From: Prevotella sp.
Lineage (GTDB): Bacteria > Bacteroidota > Bacteroidia > Bacteroidales > Bacteroidaceae
DNA length: 54,309 nt
Assembly: GCA_016286995.1 (NCBI GenBank)
Contig: JAEEVA010000020.1
Span: forward strand, 1 to 54,309
Direction of reading: 5' to 3'
Position numbers and translations under genes: made by a program. The notes beneath the pieces were generated by a model that saw only the letters and a list, made by a program, of their open reading frames with translations, did not search any database and was not told the origin of the DNA. Shown here piece after piece: positions 7,779-16,772 of the stretch. The first letter of the stretch is position 1, and each line of letters begins with the position of its first letter.

Positions 7779-9938
7779 TTAATCCTCTTCCTTCAACTCA
7801 GCCTCATGCTGTTTGATGAGCTCTTGCTGGATGTCGTTCGGTACGAGTTCATAAGAACTGAACGTCGTAGTGAACGATGCACGGCCACCAGTCAGCGATG
7901 ACAGGGCAATGCTATAAGATGCCAGCTCCTTCAAAGGAATCTTGGCACTGAGCTTCTGATAGCCAGCCTCAGAATCCATACCCATAATGATGGCACGGCG
8001 ACCCTGAAGATCAGACATCACGTCACCCATGTAGTCACCAGGAACAAGCACCTCAAGATCATAGATAGGCTCGAGTACCTTAGGACCGGCCTCCTTGAAG
8101 GCGGCGCTGAAGGCGTTACGGGCAGCCAGCATGAACGAAAGTTCATTAGAGTCTACCGGGTGCATCTTACCGTCGTAGACGATGACGCGAACATCACGGG
8201 CATACGAACCAGTCAATGGTCCCTGCTCCATACGCTCCATCACACCCTTCAGAATAGCAGGCATGAAGCGCATATCGATGGCACCACCAACCACGCTGTT
8301 GATGAAGACGAGCTTGCCACCCCACTCCAGATCCTTCTCTTCCTTCGACTTGATGTTCATCTTGAACTCCTGGCCGTTGATAGTGAATGATGTAGGATCG
8401 GGCATACCGTCGGTATAAGGCTCGACTATCAGGTGTACTTCACCGAACTGGCCAGCACCACCCGACTGCTTCTTATGACGATAGTCGGCACGAGCCATCT
8501 TTGTGATGGTCTCACGATAAGGAATCTTCGGCTCTTCGTAGTTGATCATGATTTTCTCGTTGTTCTCCATACGCCACTTCAAAGTACGCAGGTGGAACTC
8601 TCCCTGACCATGAACGATAATCTGACGCAACTCCTTAGACTGCTCAACCACCCATGTCGGGTCTTCCTGGCGCATCTTCTGCAGGGCTGCCATCATCTTC
8701 TCGGTCTCAGCCTCATTAACGGCCTTGATGGCACGAGAGAACTTGGAGTTAGGATACTTGATGAAGTCAAACTTGTTATCTACATCCTTACCATTCAGCG
8801 TGTTACCGGTCTTTACGTCCTTCAGTTTCACCGTACAACCGATATCACCAGCACGCAGCTCATCGACTTGAATACGATTGGCACCAGCACAGGCATACAG
8901 CGTACCCATACGCTCCTTAGAACCACGGTCGGCATTAGTCAGGTCGTCACCACTCTTGATGACACCGCTCATGACCTTGAAGTAGCTCACTTCACCGATG
9001 TGGGGCTCAACACCTGTCTTGAAGAAATAAAGCGATGTGGGAGCACTGGCATCAGCAGGTACTTCCTTGCCGGCAGCATTCTTGACAACAGGCATCTCAC
9101 TGACGAAAGGAACAACGTTGCCGAGGAACTCCATCAGACGGCGGACACCCATATCACGTCCTGCGCAGACGCAGAAGACGGGGAAGATAGAGCGCGTTAC
9201 CAGTCCCTTACGGATACCTTCACGCATCTCGTCCTCAGTGAGGTCCTCACTCTCAAAAAACTTCTCCATCAGTGAGTCGTCACCGGCAGCAGCTGCCTCC
9301 ACAAGAGCAGCCTTCATTTCCTTAGCCTTGTCAAGCTGGTCTGCAGGAATGTCCTCGATGATAGGAGCACCACCTTCGGGTTTCCAAGAGTACTTCTTCA
9401 TCAGCAGCACATCGATGACGCTGTTAAAACCAGCACCGGTCTGAATGGGATACTGAACGGGAACACAGTTGTTGCCGTAAACCTCACGCAGATTATTCAG
9501 GATCTGGTCGAAGTCGCAATTGTCACGATCCAACTGATTCACCAGGAAAATAACAGGCTTCTTCAGTTTTTCTGTGTTGCGGAAAGCATTCATCGTACCC
9601 ACCTCAGGACCATACTGGCCATTGACGAGGATGACAGCCTGATCAGTAACGTTCAGAGCGGTGATGGCACCACCCACGAAGTCGTCAGAACCCGGACAGT
9701 CGATGATGTTCAGCTTCTTGTTGTTCCACTCCACATGAAAAACAGTTGAGAACACCGAATAGCCATACTCCTGTTCCACAGGGAAGTAATCGCTCATGGT
9801 GTTCTTACCCTCTACGGTGCCGCGACGCTTGATGATGCCGGCCTCGTAAACCATTGCTTCGGCAAGAGTTGTCTTGCCGCTACCCGCACTGCCAAGCAGT
9901 GCAATGTTCTTGATCTCGTTAGTTTGATAAACTTTCAT
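7779..9938 (-). CDS. fusA2: EF-G paralogue (EF-G2) with altered GTPase motifs
   Basis: Ribosomal translocase family, 719 residues, with all EF-G domains (G, II, III, IV with GGAGQFGEVHL, V). The G domain is atypical. G1 is GSAGSGKT (16-23). The switch I motif, normally RGITI, reads YGYSV (58-62). G3 is DCPGSDDF (80-87) instead of DTPGHVDF, so the catalytic histidine is Ser84. G4 is NQLD rather than NKMD. From established knowledge, Bacteroides EF-G2 is a translocase that works without GTP hydrolysis and is needed for gut colonisation under carbon limitation. These substitutions place this protein in that class. It is monocistronic, with its own promoter and terminator. Confidence 0.92.
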   Translation of the reverse strand: MKVYQTNEIKNIALLGSAGSGKTTLAEAMVYEAGIIKRRGTVEGKNTMSDYFPVEQEYGYSVFSTVFHVEWNNKKLNIIDCPGSDDFVGGAITALNVTDQAVILVNGQYGPEVGTMNAFRNTEKLKKPVIFLVNQLDRDNCDFDQILNNLREVYGNNCVPVQYPIQTGAGFNSVIDVLLMKKYSWKPEGGAPIIEDIPADQLDKAKEMKAALVEAAAAGDDSLMEKFFESEDLTEDEMREGIRKGLVTRSIFPVFCVCAGRDMGVRRLMEFLGNVVPFVSEMPVVKNAAGKEVPADASAPTSLYFFKTGVEPHIGEVSYFKVMSGVIKSGDDLTNADRGSKERMGTLYACAGANRIQVDELRAGDIGCTVKLKDVKTGNTLNGKDVDNKFDFIKYPNSKFSRAIKAVNEAETEKMMAALQKMRQEDPTWVVEQSKELRQIIVHGQGEFHLRTLKWRMENNEKIMINYEEPKIPYRETITKMARADYRHKKQSGGAGQFGEVHLIVEPYTDGMPDPTSFTINGQEFKMNIKSKEEKDLEWGGKLVFINSVVGGAIDMRFMPAILKGVMERMEQGPLTGSYARDVRVIVYDGKMHPVDSNELSFMLAARNAFSAAFKEAGPKVLEPIYDLEVLVPGDYMGDVMSDLQGRRAIIMGMDSEAGYQKLSAKIPLKELASYSIALSSLTGGRASFTTTFSSYELVPNDIQQELIKQHEAELKEED

Positions 9939-9976
9939 ATTCGTAATATTTTAGGTTTATTTTTTCAAAGCGACGC

Positions 9977-10006
9977 TAAAGGTAGACATTTTTGCGCAAA
10001 AAACAA
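9977..10006 (-). promoter_or_regulatory. Probable EF-G2 promoter
   Basis: On the minus strand TACCTTTA (9977-9984) with TTG at 10004-10006, 19 bp apart. The last base of the -7 box deviates from consensus. Confidence 0.55.
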
Positions 10007-10037
10007 TGAAAAACTTTCAAATATTAAACTTTATTAG

Positions 10038-10045
10038 TAATTTTG
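10038..10045 (+). promoter_or_regulatory. -7 element (TAATTTTG) for hemW
   Basis: TAATTTTG fits TAnnTTTG and lies 20 bases before the hemW ATG. The -33 region is weak. Confidence 0.5.
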
Positions 10046-10064
10046 TAGCCACATAGCATACAAG

Positions 10065-11246
10065 ATGGCCGGTTTATACATACATATACCCTTTTGCAAG
10101 AGTCGATGCATCTACTGTGGTTTCTACTCAACAGTAGACCTGAAAATGCGACAAAAATATGTGGATGCCGTATGTCGGGAAATGATTCTTAGAGATGAGA
10201 GTTCTGAGGTCAGAGGTGAGAGAATAGAAACGGTGTACTTGGGTGGCGGTACGCCAAGCCAGCTGAGCATTCCGCAATTAGAGCAGCTCTTCATATATAT
10301 AAATAAGGTGTATTTTCTCACCTCTCACCTTTCACACCTCACGCCTGAAATAACCATCGAGATGAATCCCGACGATGTTTCTGTCCCGTATGCCGAGTCA
10401 TTGTCTCAGCTAGGCATCAACCGCGTGTCAATGGGCGCACAGACTTTCGACAATGAGCGTCTGCGTTTCCTGCACCGCCGCCATAGTGCCGAGCAGGTGT
10501 GCCAAGCTGTCAACATGCTTCGCGTTGCTGGCATCAAAAACATCAGCATCGACCTGATGTATGGTTTCCCGGATGAGAGCCTCGAAGACTGGCAACGAGA
10601 CATTGATGCAGTCCTTGCACTTGATGTGGAACACATCTCAGCTTATTGCCTGATGATTGAAGAAGGCACTGCACTCTATCAAAAACTACACAAAGGGGAC
10701 GGTTCTTTTTGTGTACTTTCTGACGGAACAACACAAAAAGAACCGTCCCCAATATGCGATGAGGAGCTGGAGCGCCAAATGTACGAAATGTTGATGGACA
10801 AGCTTACGGATGCCGGCTATGAGCACTACGAAATCAGCAACTTCGCCAAGCCTGGTTTCCGATCCCGCCACAACAGCAGCTACTGGCACGACGTTCCCTA
10901 CATTGGTCTCGGAGCAGCTGCACATTCGTACGACAAGCATTACCGCAGCTGGAATATAGCTGACATCCATCAGTATATTGTATCCATCAGATGTGGGGAA
11001 CTGCCCAGCGAACGAGAAATCATTGATGAGGTGACATACTATAATGACAGAATTACCACTGCTCTGCGCACCATTGACGGTCTTGATCTCATGATTCTGT
11101 CTGCCCCATTCCGTAGTTACTGTCTGAAGGAAGCTCAGCCTTTTCTGCGTAGTGGACAACTACAATTATGCAGCGAGCGACTCAGTTTGACGCGCCAAGG
11201 ACTTTTCGTCAGCGACTATATCACGAGTTCGCTCATGTATGTATGA
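10065..11246 (+). CDS. hemW: HemW-like radical SAM protein (coproporphyrinogen oxidase family), with repeat insertions
   Basis: Radical SAM protein related to HemN, 393 residues. HemW proteins bind haem and act as haem chaperones. The iron-sulfur motif C11-x3-C15-x2-C18 is followed by Phe20 rather than a fourth Cys, as in HemW and unlike HemN. ETVYLGGGTPS and the C-terminal ISNFAKPG...HNSSYW region fit. Three unusual stretches interrupt the conserved framework without breaking the frame: 7-base repeats at 10191-10225 and 10314-10348, and a perfect 20-bp inverted repeat at 10695-10750 that encodes an extra loop after the tetrapeptide LHKG. The protein reads through all of them. It is monocistronic or the first gene of its unit. 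Confidence 0.88.
   Translation: MAGLYIHIPFCKSRCIYCGFYSTVDLKMRQKYVDAVCREMILRDESSEVRGERIETVYLGGGTPSQLSIPQLEQLFIYINKVYFLTSHLSHLTPEITIEMNPDDVSVPYAESLSQLGINRVSMGAQTFDNERLRFLHRRHSAEQVCQAVNMLRVAGIKNISIDLMYGFPDESLEDWQRDIDAVLALDVEHISAYCLMIEEGTALYQKLHKGDGSFCVLSDGTTQKEPSPICDEELERQMYEMLMDKLTDAGYEHYEISNFAKPGFRSRHNSSYWHDVPYIGLGAAAHSYDKHYRSWNIADIHQYIVSIRCGELPSEREIIDEVTYYNDRITTALRTIDGLDLMILSAPFRSYCLKEAQPFLRSGQLQLCSERLSLTRQGLFVSDYITSSLMYV
10191..10225. repeat. Heptanucleotide repeat inside hemW (AGAGGTG-type)
   Basis: Five 7-base units: AGAGATG, AGAGTTC, TGAGGTC, AGAGGTG, AGAGAAT. It encodes the poorly conserved stretch before ETVYLGGGTPS. Confidence 0.75.
10314..10348. repeat. Heptanucleotide repeat inside hemW (CCTCTCA-type)
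   Basis: Units TTTCTCA, CCTCTCA, CCTTTCA, CACCTCA, CGCCTGA. It is roughly the reverse complement of the repeat at 10191-10225, so the two form an inverted pair around the GGGTPS coding segment. Confidence 0.75.
10695..10750. repeat. Palindromic element inserted in frame in hemW
   Basis: Perfect 20-bp arms (10695-10714 and 10731-10750) around a 16-base loop. The arms begin GGGGACGGTTC and continue TTTTTGTGT. A related hairpin is at 52303-52354. It resembles REP-type palindromes mobilised by RAYT transposases, but none is encoded here. Confidence 0.9.
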
Positions 11247-11305
11247 ATACGATAAGATGACAATCTACTTGATTATCCGTCATTAATTATAAAAACAAGA
11301 ACAAT

Positions 11306-12883
11306 ATGCATAGATTACTACTAACTTGCCTCTTTTTGCATATTTTATATAATGTATCAGCAGGCGAGATTATTGTCCATGAGGGCGAGAGCATACACCA
11401 TGCTCTGCGGCAGGCCCGTGAATGGCGACGCACTAACGACCCTCGCAGCGAAGGCGGCATTACCATCACCCTGCAGGAAGGCCGTTACTATATGAGCGAA
11501 CCGTTGTTCCTGCGTCCTGAGGACAGCGGCACGAAGGAGTCACCGCTCATCATTCGTGGCAGCGGAATGCACAAAAGCATTATCTGCGGAGATAAGCGAC
11601 AACAACACACGCAGATATGGCCATTAAGAGAACAGCGTGACAGCTTTCCATCAAAAGAAGATCATGACGGTCTTCCGAAGAAAGGCATGGAGCGTATTAT
11701 TGACTTCAACACCACCGACAGAACCATCACCATCCCTACTCCACCCCAGAACATTCTCCAGACCAAGAATTTGGAGATGGTGGTTCACCAGCGTTGGGCC
11801 ATTGCTATTCTGCGTGTGAAAGAGATGAAGGTGGAGGGTGATAAGACGGTGGTTTCTTTCCTCGAACCTGAAAGTCGACTGGAGTTTGAGCACCCCTGGC
11901 CACAACCCGTTATTGGAGGAGAAAAGGGCAATAGTTCTTTCCTGCTGCGCACCACGGAACAGCGTGACGGCGTCGAGCTGTTAGCTATCATCGACGGTGC
12001 CAACTATGTACGTTTCGAAGGACTCACGTTCAATAGGACTTGTTGGAACCGTCCCTTGCACAAAGGTCACGTCACCCTGCAGGGCGGTTTCCCACTCGTT
12101 GATGCCTATAAGCTAAAAGAGAAAGAAGGACTACCTTGGGACGAAGGCTTAGAGAACCAGGCCTGGATAGAGCGTCCCGTCAGTGCCGTCACCGTGCGCA
12201 ATGCCCACCACGTAGACTTCTACTCGGTGGTGTTCGAAAATCTGGCCTCTACAGCATTAGACTTTGTCGACAATGTCAGCGACTGCCTGGTGCAGAAATG
12301 CACCTTCGGCGACATTGGCGGCACGGCCATCATGGGCGGCTCGTTTGCAGAGAGTCCTCGCGAGGTACACCGTCCTTACACCGACTTGGCCAAGCGCTGC
12401 CAACGGCTGACCATCAAAGAAAACTTCGTTGTAGATGTCGCCAACGAAGACTGGGGCGCCGTGGGCATCGCTTTAGGCTATGTTCGCGACTGCACCATCA
12501 GCAAGAACCACGTGATGCGTCTCAGCTATTCAGGCATCTGTGTAGGTTGGGGATGGACACCCCATGACACAGGAATGCGGAACAACTGCATCACGGACAA
12601 CATTGTCAAGTATTATGCGCGCCTGCTTTACGATGCCGGCGGCATCTATACGCTCAGCAACCAGCCTAGTTCCGTCATCAGCGGCAACAAAATCAGCCAG
12701 CCCTACCCTGCTCCCTATGCCACCAACGACCGCGGGTTCTGCATCTATCTGGATGCTCACACGGATGGCTTTACGATAGAAAACAACCGAGTGGTCGGCA
12801 GTTCTGACGCAGACACTCGCCTCATTCGCCGCGATGAAATCGGCGACAACCACCCAGGTCCTAACCTCATATTCAAGCAATGA
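11306..12883 (+). CDS. Secreted right-handed parallel beta-helix protein
   Basis: 525 residues with an N-terminal signal peptide (about 20 residues, ending near NVSAGE), so probably periplasmic or secreted. The motif order matches Bacteroidota beta-helix carbohydrate-active proteins: a YYMSEPLFLRPEDSGT strand near residue 60, then repeated short strands with asparagine ladders (VTVRNAHHVDF, ISGNKISQP, FTIENNRVVG). No catalytic residues can be assigned with confidence. Related families include polysaccharide lyases and beta-helix glycosidases. Its stop overlaps the start of the GH31 gene (ATGA), which implies translational coupling and a joint role in glycan breakdown. Confidence 0.8.
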   Translation: MHRLLLTCLFLHILYNVSAGEIIVHEGESIHHALRQAREWRRTNDPRSEGGITITLQEGRYYMSEPLFLRPEDSGTKESPLIIRGSGMHKSIICGDKRQQHTQIWPLREQRDSFPSKEDHDGLPKKGMERIIDFNTTDRTITIPTPPQNILQTKNLEMVVHQRWAIAILRVKEMKVEGDKTVVSFLEPESRLEFEHPWPQPVIGGEKGNSSFLLRTTEQRDGVELLAIIDGANYVRFEGLTFNRTCWNRPLHKGHVTLQGGFPLVDAYKLKEKEGLPWDEGLENQAWIERPVSAVTVRNAHHVDFYSVVFENLASTALDFVDNVSDCLVQKCTFGDIGGTAIMGGSFAESPREVHRPYTDLAKRCQRLTIKENFVVDVANEDWGAVGIALGYVRDCTISKNHVMRLSYSGICVGWGWTPHDTGMRNNCITDNIVKYYARLLYDAGGIYTLSNQPSSVISGNKISQPYPAPYATNDRGFCIYLDAHTDGFTIENNRVVGSSDADTRLIRRDEIGDNHPGPNLIFKQ

Positions 12884-15141
12884 AACAAACCAACTACCAC
12901 CTCTTCGACTTCATGGACTTTGACCCTTCCCTGCAAAAGGACGAAGCTCTGTGGAAGGCCTATGCCCCGTCGAAGATAGAAGAGCGCGATGGCGATATCG
13001 TCGTGACAATCCCCTATCAGAAGCAACTACATCAAGAGGACATGGCGCCTGACAATGACGCACCTCAGCAGAGCTACGAACTTGTCATTAGAGCCTATGA
13101 GCCAAACATCGTGCGTCTTTTCACCACCATGAGCGGTGACGAAATGTCGGAACGTGACGACATGCTGCAGTTCAGCTCCAACGTTAAGCGGCTGCCCCTT
13201 TGTTATGATTGTGGCGATGTCATCGCCACAAACGGGAAAAAAGTTGCCACCATCGACCTCAGCGAACCGCGTTTAGACCACTGGAGCGACCTTCTTCCTC
13301 AACCGCAGCCCGCACCTTTTATCACGTTATATCCGGACAGTGACGAACGGAAAGGTATAGCGCTGAGTGACGACCACTTCTCGCCTCCACGTTACGATGC
13401 CCTTCCCCTTGGTTTCGTAAGCCGAGGGTCTGCCTCGGCAATAGAGCGCGCCACCATCAGCTTTAAGTGCGAACCCGACGAGTGCTTCGTGGGAACTGGC
13501 GAGCGTTTCCGCAAGATGGACCTGAGCGGCCAGACGTTCCAGCTGAAGAATCAGGACGGACAGGGCGTCAACAATCGCCGCTGCTATAAGAACATTCCAT
13601 TCTATATGTCAAACCGCATGTACGGTTGTTTCTATCACACCTCCGACTACTGCAAGCTATCCTTGGCAGACCACAGTTCCCGCTCCGTGCAGTTCCTGAA
13701 TGATCGTGCTACATTGGACGTATTCCTCATTGGCGGACAGACACCAGAAGAAATCCTACGCAGTTATCGCATGCTAACAGGTTTTCCATCCATGCTACCT
13801 CTATGGTCTTTTGGTATCTGGATGAGCCGCATGACATATTTCAGTGCCGACGAGGTGAACGAGATATGCGACCGGCTGCGTGCCGAGCACTACCCATGCG
13901 ACGTGATACATCTTGACACGGGCTGGTTCCGTACTGACTGGCTATGTGAATGGAAGTTCAACGCCGAACGTTTTCCTGACCCCAAGGGTTTTATCCAACA
14001 TTTGGCAGACAATGGCTTCAAGGTCTCGCTATGGCAATTGCCATATGTCGCCAAGGGTGCTGAACAATTGGAAGAAGCCAAAAAGAACAAGTATATCGGC
14101 CCTTTGTTGAAGGAACAAGCCTCAGAAGGTTCCAATTTCTCCGCTCTCGACTATGCCGGTACGATTGACTTCACCTACGACAAGGCTGTCGAGTGGTATA
14201 AGAACAAGCTATTACGACCATTGTTGGATATGGGCGTCAAGTGCATCAAGACTGACTTTGGCGAAAATATCCACATGGATGCCGTCTATCATAGTATGAC
14301 ACCCGAACGACTGAACAACATCTATGCCTTATTTTATCAGAAAGCAGCCTATGAAGTGACCAAGGAAGTAACGGGAGACGGCATTGTTTGGGCTCGTGCC
14401 GGCTGGGCTGGTTGTCAGCGCTATCCACTTCATTGGGGTGGCGACAGTGAGTCTTCATGGGCAGGTTTAGCCGGAAGCCTCAAGGGTGGTCTGCACTTCG
14501 GCCTGTCTGGCTTTGCCTTCTGGAGTCACGACGTGCCAGGCTTCCATTCGACACCTGATTTCATGAACTCGCCGATTGATGAGAATGTATATGTGCGATG
14601 GACTCAGTTCGGTGTCTTTTCCAGTCACATGCGTTATCATGGAACATGCAAACGCGAACCTTGGCACTATCCCAATATTGCACCCATCGTGAAACGTTGG
14701 TGGAAACTGCGCTACAGGCTTCTACCTTATATTATAGAACAGGCAGAAGCTTGTACCAAGACCGGTTGGCCAATGATTCGTGCCCTGCTGATGCACCATC
14801 CCCACGATCGACAGGTATGGCACATTGATGATGAATACTACTTCGGCAACGACTTCCTTGTCTGTCCTGTGATGAACGATGAAGGCAAGCGCGACATCTA
14901 CCTGCCGGAGGGTTTGTGGGTCAACTTCTTTACCGGTAAACGTCTCGATGGTGGGCGCTGGTATTACAATGTAGAAGTTCCACTCGACCAGATGCCTGTC
15001 TTCGTACGACCGGGAGCACTCATCAAGCTATATCCCGACGACGTCGACAGTACAGACGACATGGACATAAGTCATGCCGTCACCATAGAAATCACCAAAG
15101 AATATAAAGGGATTTATCGCTATATCGACATAACGGAATAA
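12880..15141 (+). CDS. GH31 glycoside hydrolase, probable alpha-xylosidase (YicI-like)
   Basis: Retaining alpha-glycosidase of family GH31, 753 residues. The catalytic nucleophile lies in KTDFGE (Asp459) and the acid/base in WGGD (Asp522). The spacing and the surrounding GIWMSRMTYFSADEV and HLDTGWF blocks are those of YicI-type alpha-xylosidases, which release xylose from xyloglucan oligosaccharides or isoprimeverose. No signal peptide is visible, so it is probably cytoplasmic. It is coupled to the upstream beta-helix gene by an ATGA overlap and followed 21 bp later by a Na+/solute symporter. Alpha-glucosidase activity cannot be excluded. Confidence 0.87.
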   Translation: MKQTNYHLFDFMDFDPSLQKDEALWKAYAPSKIEERDGDIVVTIPYQKQLHQEDMAPDNDAPQQSYELVIRAYEPNIVRLFTTMSGDEMSERDDMLQFSSNVKRLPLCYDCGDVIATNGKKVATIDLSEPRLDHWSDLLPQPQPAPFITLYPDSDERKGIALSDDHFSPPRYDALPLGFVSRGSASAIERATISFKCEPDECFVGTGERFRKMDLSGQTFQLKNQDGQGVNNRRCYKNIPFYMSNRMYGCFYHTSDYCKLSLADHSSRSVQFLNDRATLDVFLIGGQTPEEILRSYRMLTGFPSMLPLWSFGIWMSRMTYFSADEVNEICDRLRAEHYPCDVIHLDTGWFRTDWLCEWKFNAERFPDPKGFIQHLADNGFKVSLWQLPYVAKGAEQLEEAKKNKYIGPLLKEQASEGSNFSALDYAGTIDFTYDKAVEWYKNKLLRPLLDMGVKCIKTDFGENIHMDAVYHSMTPERLNNIYALFYQKAAYEVTKEVTGDGIVWARAGWAGCQRYPLHWGGDSESSWAGLAGSLKGGLHFGLSGFAFWSHDVPGFHSTPDFMNSPIDENVYVRWTQFGVFSSHMRYHGTCKREPWHYPNIAPIVKRWWKLRYRLLPYIIEQAEACTKTGWPMIRALLMHHPHDRQVWHIDDEYYFGNDFLVCPVMNDEGKRDIYLPEGLWVNFFTGKRLDGGRWYYNVEVPLDQMPVFVRPGALIKLYPDDVDSTDDMDISHAVTIEITKEYKGIYRYIDITE

Positions 15142-15162
15142 CGAGACATCACAAAGAAAAAT

Positions 15163-16725
15163 ATGGAAAGTCACTACATGCAAGGCCTCGATTGGCTGAT
15201 TCTGGGAATCTATTTCGCCGTGCTCATCGTCATCGGACTATGGGCGAGTAGTAAACGTAAGAAAGGCGGCTCGCTGTTCCTAGCTGAACACAGTCTGCGT
15301 TGGCACCATATCGGTTTCTCTATGTGGGGTACGAATGTCGGGCCGTCGATGCTGATAGCTTCGGCAAGTGCGGGCTTTACGACGGGTATCGTGTCGGGTA
15401 ACTACGCTTGGTACGCCTTCGTATTCATCGCACTGCTGGCCTTTGTCTTCGCTCCCCGTTATCTGGGTGCGAAGGTGCACACATTACCGGAGTTCATGGG
15501 TTTACGCTTCGGACAGTCCACACGCAATATTCTGGCGTGGTATACCATCGTCACCATTATCATTTCGTGGCTCGCACTGACACTATTCGCCGGCGGCATC
15601 TTAATTCGTCAAGTATTCGATATCCCCATGTGGGCCTCCGCCATGGTGCTGCTTATCATCTCGGCCTTCTTCACCATGCTTGGCGGTCTAAAAGCTGTGG
15701 CTTATACCAACGTCTATCAAATGATACTGCTGATAGCGGTGTCGCTGGTTCTGGTTATTGTAGGACTCGACAGAGTTGGCGGAATAAGCGCCTTAGTCAA
15801 CAAGGTCCCGGCTGACTACTGGGTAATGTTCAAACCCAATAGCGACGAGGCTTTCCCGTGGTTACCTATTATCCTCGGCTACCCTGTCATGGGTGTTTGG
15901 TTCTGGTGTACCGACCAAAGCATGGTACAACCAGTATTGGCCGCGAAGGACCTACGTGAGGGACAGCTTGGAACTAACTTTACCGGTTGGCTGAAGATAC
16001 TCGACGTGGCCCTGTATATCCTGCCAGGAATCATCTGCTTCGCTTTGTTCGGTGACACACAGGCTAATCCTGACGAGGCCTACCTGACAATGGTTGAAAA
16101 CCTCTTCCCTGTCGGCATGGTCGGACTAGTATTTGCTGTACTCACCGCCTGTCTGGTATCAACGATAGGCTCGGCACTCAACGCGCTGAGCACTGTATTC
16201 ACGATGGACATCTATGTCAAGCGTTTCCGTCCCGATGCCTCGCAACGCCGCATCAACTATGTGGGGCGAATCGTTACCGTCATCGGGGCTGCCATAGCCA
16301 TTGTGCTCACCGTCGCCATTGACGCCATCAAGGGCCTCAACCTCTTTAACGTCTTCCAGTCGGTGCTCAGCTTCATCGCCCCGCCAATGGCTGCTGTTTT
16401 CGTGCTCGGTATCTTTTGGAAACGTGCCACGACGCGTGCTGCCAATTTTGCGCTCACCGTTGGTACGGCCTTCTGTCTTATCGTCGGCGTCCTCTACCTC
16501 TGGCCACCCGAATGGTTGCAGTTCCCGTGGCCCCATTTCATGCTGCTGTCATTCGAGCTGTTTGTAATCTTAGCTGTTACGATGGTCATCATTTCGCTGA
16601 CTGACAACGACAAGACCGAATACCAGATACCGGCTCCTGTCAAGGAAGGCTGGAGCAAACTGGCCATTGGACTCTGGACAGCATTGGCAGTCGTAATGGT
16701 CAGCCTGTATATCTTCTTCAACTAA
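15163..16725 (+). CDS. Sodium:solute symporter (SSS family)
   Basis: Inner-membrane Na+-coupled transporter, 520 residues, almost entirely hydrophobic with about 13-14 helices. The N-terminus (LDWLILGIYFAVLIVIGLWAS) and the SSS signature region (GGLKAVAYTNVYQ) fit SGLT-type sugar transporters. As the third gene of the beta-helix/GH31 cassette it most likely imports the released mono- or disaccharide. The substrate is inferred from context only. A Met six residues in is an alternative start. Confidence 0.88.
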   Translation: MESHYMQGLDWLILGIYFAVLIVIGLWASSKRKKGGSLFLAEHSLRWHHIGFSMWGTNVGPSMLIASASAGFTTGIVSGNYAWYAFVFIALLAFVFAPRYLGAKVHTLPEFMGLRFGQSTRNILAWYTIVTIIISWLALTLFAGGILIRQVFDIPMWASAMVLLIISAFFTMLGGLKAVAYTNVYQMILLIAVSLVLVIVGLDRVGGISALVNKVPADYWVMFKPNSDEAFPWLPIILGYPVMGVWFWCTDQSMVQPVLAAKDLREGQLGTNFTGWLKILDVALYILPGIICFALFGDTQANPDEAYLTMVENLFPVGMVGLVFAVLTACLVSTIGSALNALSTVFTMDIYVKRFRPDASQRRINYVGRIVTVIGAAIAIVLTVAIDAIKGLNLFNVFQSVLSFIAPPMAAVFVLGIFWKRATTRAANFALTVGTAFCLIVGVLYLWPPEWLQFPWPHFMLLSFELFVILAVTMVIISLTDNDKTEYQIPAPVKEGWSKLAIGLWTALAVVMVSLYIFFN

Positions 16726-16734
16726 TGAACAAAC

Positions 16735-16772
16735 AAGAACAAACGGTTGGCGTTGGCCAACCGTTTGTTCTT
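16735..16772. terminator. Bidirectional terminator, symporter / acyl-CoA synthetase
   Basis: A perfect 16-bp stem (16735-16750 with 16757-16772) with a 6-base loop, flanked by A/T tracts, between convergent genes. Confidence 0.9.

Noticed and set aside
8433..9275. Long open frame (280 codons) antisense to EF-G2
   Set aside because: EF-G2 on the opposite strand is conserved end to end. The antisense frame shows no recognisable domain and reflects codon bias.
10065..11246. hemW as a pseudogene because of its insertions
   Set aside because: The frame is open throughout and the motifs after the insertions are intact.
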